Shown here in pieces: positions 5,799-8,739 of a DNA stretch of 8,739 nt (the stretch's first letter is position 1; each line of letters begins with the position of its first letter). The DNA comes from Comamonadaceae bacterium (lineage in GTDB: Bacteria; Pseudomonadota; Gammaproteobacteria; Burkholderiales; Burkholderiaceae_C). Position numbers and translations under genes: made by a program. The notes beneath the pieces are model-generated. The model saw only the letters and a program-made list of their open reading frames with translations, did not search any database and was not told the DNA's origin. The stretch spans positions 1 to 8,739 of the forward strand of contig CANIDW010000051.1 of NCBI GenBank assembly GCA_947466165.1, read 5' to 3'.

Positions 5799-6308
5799 AT
5801 GTTTTCTGACCGCAGAACCCTCTTGCCACGCCGTGCTTTGGGCTTGATTGCGCTGGTCAGTTTCTTGATGCTGGCTTTTGGCCTGTATTTGCAGCATGGG
5901 GTCGGGCTCGAACCCTGCCCGATGTGCATTGTTCAGCGTTACGCCTTGGTGCTGGCGATGCTGATCGCTGGTTTTTCTGCACTTGGTCGTAAGCCTGCTT
6001 CGCTTTTGACGGGCTTGTCACTGCTCGCATTGGCCACGCTTTTCGGGGCCTTTGTGGCTGCACGCCAAAGCTGGCTGCAGTTGTACCCGCCCCAGATCGC
6101 CTCTTGCGGCCGGGACTTCTACGGCATGATTGAGACCTTTCCCCTGCAGCGCGCCATCCCGATGATTTTCAAAGGCAGCGGCGACTGCAGCAAGGTGGAC
6201 TGGACATTTTTGAGCTTGTCGATTGCCAACTGGTCATTTTTGGCTTTTGCGGCCATTTCATTGGTAGCGCTGATTCTTCTGCGCGGTTTGTGGCGCCGTC
6301 GTAACTAG
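5799..6308 (+). CDS. dsbB: Disulfide bond formation protein B (quinone-coupled oxidase of DsbA)
   Basis: DsbB is an inner-membrane protein that reoxidises DsbA in the periplasm and passes the electrons to quinone. The frame from ATG at 5799 gives 169 residues, typical for the family, with four membrane helices. The first periplasmic pair is CPMC (C40 and C43), followed by the quinone-site arginine in IVQRY (R47). The second pair is C103 in ASCGRDFYG and C130 in GDCSKVDW. All four catalytic cysteines are therefore present. The frame is open upstream to a TTG at 5736, but those residues are hydrophilic and atypical, so I prefer the ATG. The gene is convergent with argA; the stops are 36 bases apart. 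Confidence 0.95.
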   Translation: MFSDRRTLLPRRALGLIALVSFLMLAFGLYLQHGVGLEPCPMCIVQRYALVLAMLIAGFSALGRKPASLLTGLSLLALATLFGAFVAARQSWLQLYPPQIASCGRDFYGMIETFPLQRAIPMIFKGSGDCSKVDWTFLSLSIANWSFLAFAAISLVALILLRGLWRRRN

Positions 6309-6358
6309 GCGAACCGCCCGGCCACCGCTGTAGCCTGCGCAGGCTCAAGGGCCTAGTT
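6303..6358. terminator. Nested inverted repeats at the dsbB/argA convergence, possible bidirectional terminator
   Basis: AACTAGGC (6303-6310, spanning the dsbB stop codon) is the exact reverse complement of GCCTAGTT (6351-6358, within the last codons of argA). Between them is a perfect 14-base palindrome, AGCCTGCGCAGGCT (6332-6345). The position between two converging genes suits a shared terminator. No long T-run follows on either strand, so intrinsic termination would be weak; a transcript-end stabilising structure is the alternative. Confidence 0.45.
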
Positions 6359-7697
6359 GTTTGACCATCACCTGGCTCTTGCGGTTCAAGTTGTACTTGC
6401 GCATGCGCGCTTCGGGCAGCCAATCGATCTCAGCCGGTTTGAAGCCGCGCTTTAAAAACCAGTGCATGGTTTGGGTGGTCAGCACAAAGATACTTTGCAG
6501 GCCGGCAGCGCGGGCCCGCTGCTCAATGCGCTTGAGCATGCGTTCACCGTCACCCTGGCTTTGTGTGTGCGGCGACACCGTCAGCGCGGCCATCTCACCG
6601 GTTTTGGCTTCGGGGTATGGGTAGAGGGCTGCGCAGCCGAAGATCACGCCGTCATGCTCGATCACGGTGTACAGGCCGGCGTCGCGTTCGATCTCTGTGC
6701 GGTCACGCTTGACCAGGGTGCCGTCTTTTTCAAAAGGCTCTATCAGTTGCAAGATGCCGCCCACGTCGTCGATGGTGGCTTCACGCAGGCTCTCGAGCTT
6801 TTCATCAATCACCATGGTGCCGATGCCGTCGTGCACATAGATCTCCAGCAGCAGCGCGCCGTCAGTCGCAAAGGGCAGGATGTGGCTGCGCTCGACCCCA
6901 TGCTGGCAGGCCTTGACACAGTGCTGCAAATAAAACGCGGTGTCGCTGGGTTGCTGGGCGTCGGGAAGATCAGCCAGCAGTTTTTTGGCGGCAGCCAGCG
7001 GCAGCTCGGTGTCAATCGGGTTGTCGTCGCTGGCCGGTAGTGCGGGATCGATGCGGATGCCGGGAATCTCGGTCAGAAAAATCAGCTTGTCGGCCTGCAA
7101 CTCAATGGCCACGCTGGTGGCCACTTCTTCCATGGTCAGGTTGAAGGCTTCCCCGGTCGGCGAAAAACCGAAAGGTGAAAGCAGCACCATTGAGCCAAAT
7201 TCCAGCGTACGCCGAATTCCCACGGTGTCCACCTTGCGCACCAGGCCCGAGTGTTTGAAATCAACCCCATCGACAATGCCGACCGGCCGGGCGGTGATGA
7301 AGTTGCCGGAGATCACGCGCACCGTCGAGCCGGCCATGGGTGTGTTGGGCAGGCCCTGGCTGAAGGCCGCTTCAATCTCGTAGCGCAGCTGGCCGGCGGC
7401 TTCTTGCGCGCAGTCCAGCGCCACAGAATCAGTGATGCGCATACCATGTGAATACTGAGCCTCGTGGCCCTTGGCGGCGAGTTGTTCATTGACCTGCGGA
7501 CGAAAGCCGTGCACCAGCACGATCTTCACGCCCATGCTCTGGATCAGCGCCAGGTCTTGGGCAATGTGCGCCAGCTTACCGGCCGCAATGGCTTCGCCGG
7601 CCATGCCGACCACAAAGGTCTTTCCCCGGTGCAGGTGGATGTAAGGGGCTACCGAGCGGAACCAGGGCACAAAGGTAAAATTGAAAACGGCGGACAT
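6345..7697 (-). CDS. argA: Amino-acid N-acetyltransferase (N-acetylglutamate synthase)
   Basis: This is a complete 450-residue cytoplasmic enzyme that acetylates glutamate with acetyl-CoA, the first step of arginine synthesis. The N-terminal amino-acid-kinase-like domain (about 15-290) shows LVHGFRPQVNEQL at 61-73 and GNFITARPVGIVDGVDF at 131-147, the region that binds arginine as feedback inhibitor in classical ArgA. The C-terminal GNAT domain (about 300-450) shows AALTVSPHTQSQGDGERML at 370-388, the acetyl-CoA loop, and FLKRGFKPAEIDWLPEARMRK at about 414-434. Length and order match classical ArgA. The ATG start is clear, with AAAGAAA just upstream as a weak ribosome site. It is divergent from hrpA; the starts are separated by only 66 bases, in which I see no convincing promoter hexamers. 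No ARG-box palindrome was recognised. Confidence 0.96.
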   Translation of the reverse strand: MSAVFNFTFVPWFRSVAPYIHLHRGKTFVVGMAGEAIAAGKLAHIAQDLALIQSMGVKIVLVHGFRPQVNEQLAAKGHEAQYSHGMRITDSVALDCAQEAAGQLRYEIEAAFSQGLPNTPMAGSTVRVISGNFITARPVGIVDGVDFKHSGLVRKVDTVGIRRTLEFGSMVLLSPFGFSPTGEAFNLTMEEVATSVAIELQADKLIFLTEIPGIRIDPALPASDDNPIDTELPLAAAKKLLADLPDAQQPSDTAFYLQHCVKACQHGVERSHILPFATDGALLLEIYVHDGIGTMVIDEKLESLREATIDDVGGILQLIEPFEKDGTLVKRDRTEIERDAGLYTVIEHDGVIFGCAALYPYPEAKTGEMAALTVSPHTQSQGDGERMLKRIEQRARAAGLQSIFVLTTQTMHWFLKRGFKPAEIDWLPEARMRKYNLNRKSQVMVKQLGP

Positions 7698-7763
7698 GGT
7701 TTCTTTGTATGAAGAGGCTTTGCTATCAAAACCTATGTGCCGATTTTCACCTAAGTTGCCTGC

Positions 7764-8739
7764 TTGTCTGCTATTTCACCCCCATCCCTGGTCATTGAGT
7801 TCCCCGAATCGCTGCCGGTGTCGGGCAAGCGCGACGAAATCACGGCCGCCATTGCCGCGCACCAGGTGGTTATCGTCTGCGGTGAAACCGGCTCGGGCAA
7901 GACCACCCAGTTACCCAAGATCGCCCTGGCCATGGGCCGCGGCAAGCTCAATTATCCCGGGGGACGCGGCCCGCTGATCGGCCACACGCAGCCCCGGCGC
8001 ATTGCAGCCTCGAGCGTGGCCAAGCGCATTGCCGAAGAACTCAAGACGCCGCTGGGCGAGGTGGTCGGCTACAAGGTGCGCTTTCAGGATCGCCTGAGCC
8101 GTGATGCCTCAGTCAAGCTGATGACCGACGGCATTTTGCTGGCCGAGACGCAAACCGACCCGCTGCTGCGCGCCTACGACACCATCATCATTGACGAAGC
8201 GCACGAACGCAGCCTGAACATCGACTTTTTGCTCGGCTACCTGCGCCAGCTCTTGCCGCGCCGGCCCGACCTCAAGGTCATCATCACATCGGCAACGATC
8301 GACGCGCAGCGCTTTGCGGATTACTTTGCGTCTGCCAGCCCGGCGCCGGGCCGCCCCAAGCCGGGCGACGCCCCCTCGGGGGGCAGCGACGACGCGCAGC
8401 GCGAAGCGTGGGGGCACAAGATTCCGGCACCCGTCATCATGGTGTCGGGTCGTATGTTCCCCGTCGAGCAGAGGTACCGGCCCTATGAGGAATCACGCGA
8501 CTACGACCTGAACGACGCGATTGCCGACGGCGTGGACGAGCTCTGGCGCAGCCCGCACAGTGCGGGTGACATCTTGATTTTTCTGCCCGGCGAGCGTGAG
8601 ATCCGCGAAGCCGCCGACCACCTGCGCAAGCACCTGGCCCACCAGCCCCTGCTGCGCAACGCCGAAGTGCTGCCGCTGTTTGCGCGCCTGAGCCAGGCCG
8701 AGCAAGACCGCATCTTTGAAGGCCACAGCGGCCGGCGCA
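7764..8739 (+). CDS. hrpA: ATP-dependent DEAH-box RNA helicase HrpA (partial, N-terminal 325 codons)
   Basis: HrpA is a large DEAH/RHA helicase (about 1300 residues in E. coli) linked to mRNA processing and rescue of stalled ribosomes. Only its first quarter is in the window. Motifs appear in order: Walker A GETGSGKT at 40-47, HTQPRR at 74-79, [10 protein letters not shown] at 119-128, the DEAH box at 144-147 followed by [13 protein letters not shown] at 176-178, and [11 protein letters not shown] at about 270-280. The start is probably TTG at 7764 (MSAISPPSL), since an in-frame TAA lies just upstream and no ATG or GTG fits. Between FADYFA and [10 protein letters not shown], where the family normally has only a few residues, there are about 30 extra low-complexity residues (about 190-219) encoded by a GC-rich palindromic element. 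The frame stays open through it. Confidence 0.93.
   Translation, partial: MSAISPPSLVIEFPESLPVSGKRDEITAAIAAHQVVIVCGETGSGKTTQLPKIALAMGRGKLNYPGGRGPLIGHTQPRRIAASSVAKRIAEELKTPLGEVVGYKVRFQDRLSRDASVKLMTDGILLAETQTDPLLRAYDTIIIDEAHERSLNIDFLLGYLRQLLPRRPDLKVIITSATIDAQRFADYFASASPAPGRPKPGDAPSGGSDDAQREAWGHKIPAPVIMVSGRMFPVEQRYRPYEESRDYDLNDAIADGVDELWRSPHSAGDILIFLPGEREIREAADHLRKHLAHQPLLRNAEVLPLFARLSQAEQDRIFEGHSGRR
8339..8416 (+). repeat. GC-rich palindromic (REP-like) element inside the hrpA coding frame
   Basis: The segment begins with the perfect palindrome CCCGGCGCCGGG (8339-8350). It contains a hairpin with arms GCCCCC (8370-8375) and GGGGGC (8379-8384) around a TCG loop, and ends in GCGTGGGGGCA. CCCCA (8354-8358) can pair with TGGGG (8409-8413) as an outer stem. 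The pattern CCGCCCCAAG ... GCCCCCTCGGGGGGCAGCG ... GCGTGGGGGC resembles a dispersed intergenic repeat I recall from Comamonadaceae genomes. Here it is translated as part of HrpA. No other copy occurs in the window, so dispersal cannot be shown from this sequence alone. Confidence 0.6.

Noticed and set aside
7698..7763. Divergent promoters or an ARG-box between argA and hrpA
   Set aside because: The 66 bases contain AT-rich stretches, but no correctly spaced hexamer pair or clear operator palindrome that I could support.
1..8739. tRNA, rRNA, CRISPR array, transposase or phage genes
   Set aside because: No cloverleaf, regularly spaced repeats, terminal repeats or mobile-element proteins were seen on either strand.

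Overview
The window reads like the chromosome of a betaproteobacterium of the order Burkholderiales, most likely family Comamonadaceae (Rhodoferax or Polaromonas type). This rests on the GC-rich codon use, the style of the ArgA, DsbB, YggX and MnmC-type proteins, and a GC-rich palindromic repeat of a kind I associate with that family. It is an inference from memory, not a database match. Nine protein-coding genes are supported, two of them cut by the window edges. I see no rRNA, tRNA, transposase, phage gene or CRISPR array.

Positions 1-2961 (minus strand) are an assimilatory sulfur block, transcribed right to left: a TauE/SafE membrane transporter, a siroheme/[4Fe-4S] sulfite (nitrite) reductase (cysI) and a DUF934 protein that runs off the left edge. 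The gaps are only about 18-20 bases, so this is very probably one operon, and in related bacteria cysH/cysD/cysN-type genes would be expected next. The segment in front of it (2958-3031) holds a 17-base inverted repeat that overlaps the transporter start codon, a 16-base near-palindrome and a possible promoter.

Positions 3054-5180 (minus strand) hold yggX (iron trafficking, protection of Fe-S clusters) followed 30 bases later by an mnmC-type gene for modification of the tRNA wobble uridine. The MnmC protein is unusual. Its FAD oxidase half looks largely complete. Its methyltransferase half lacks the normal N-terminus and has lost several signature residues.

Positions 5181-5466 are a divergent intergenic region rich in inverted repeats. 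To its right on the plus strand are a small four-cysteine protein of unknown function and dsbB (periplasmic disulfide formation). dsbB converges on argA (N-acetylglutamate synthase, minus strand, first step of arginine synthesis), with nested inverted repeats at the junction. argA is divergent from hrpA (DEAH-box RNA helicase, plus strand, cut at the right edge). The hrpA frame carries an insertion of about 30 codons that coincides with a GC-rich palindromic element.

The most notable points are the apparently one-armed MnmC, the repeat element translated within HrpA, and the structured sequence over the start of the sulfur operon. I do not see a clearly new multi-gene system; most of the window is ordinary housekeeping DNA.
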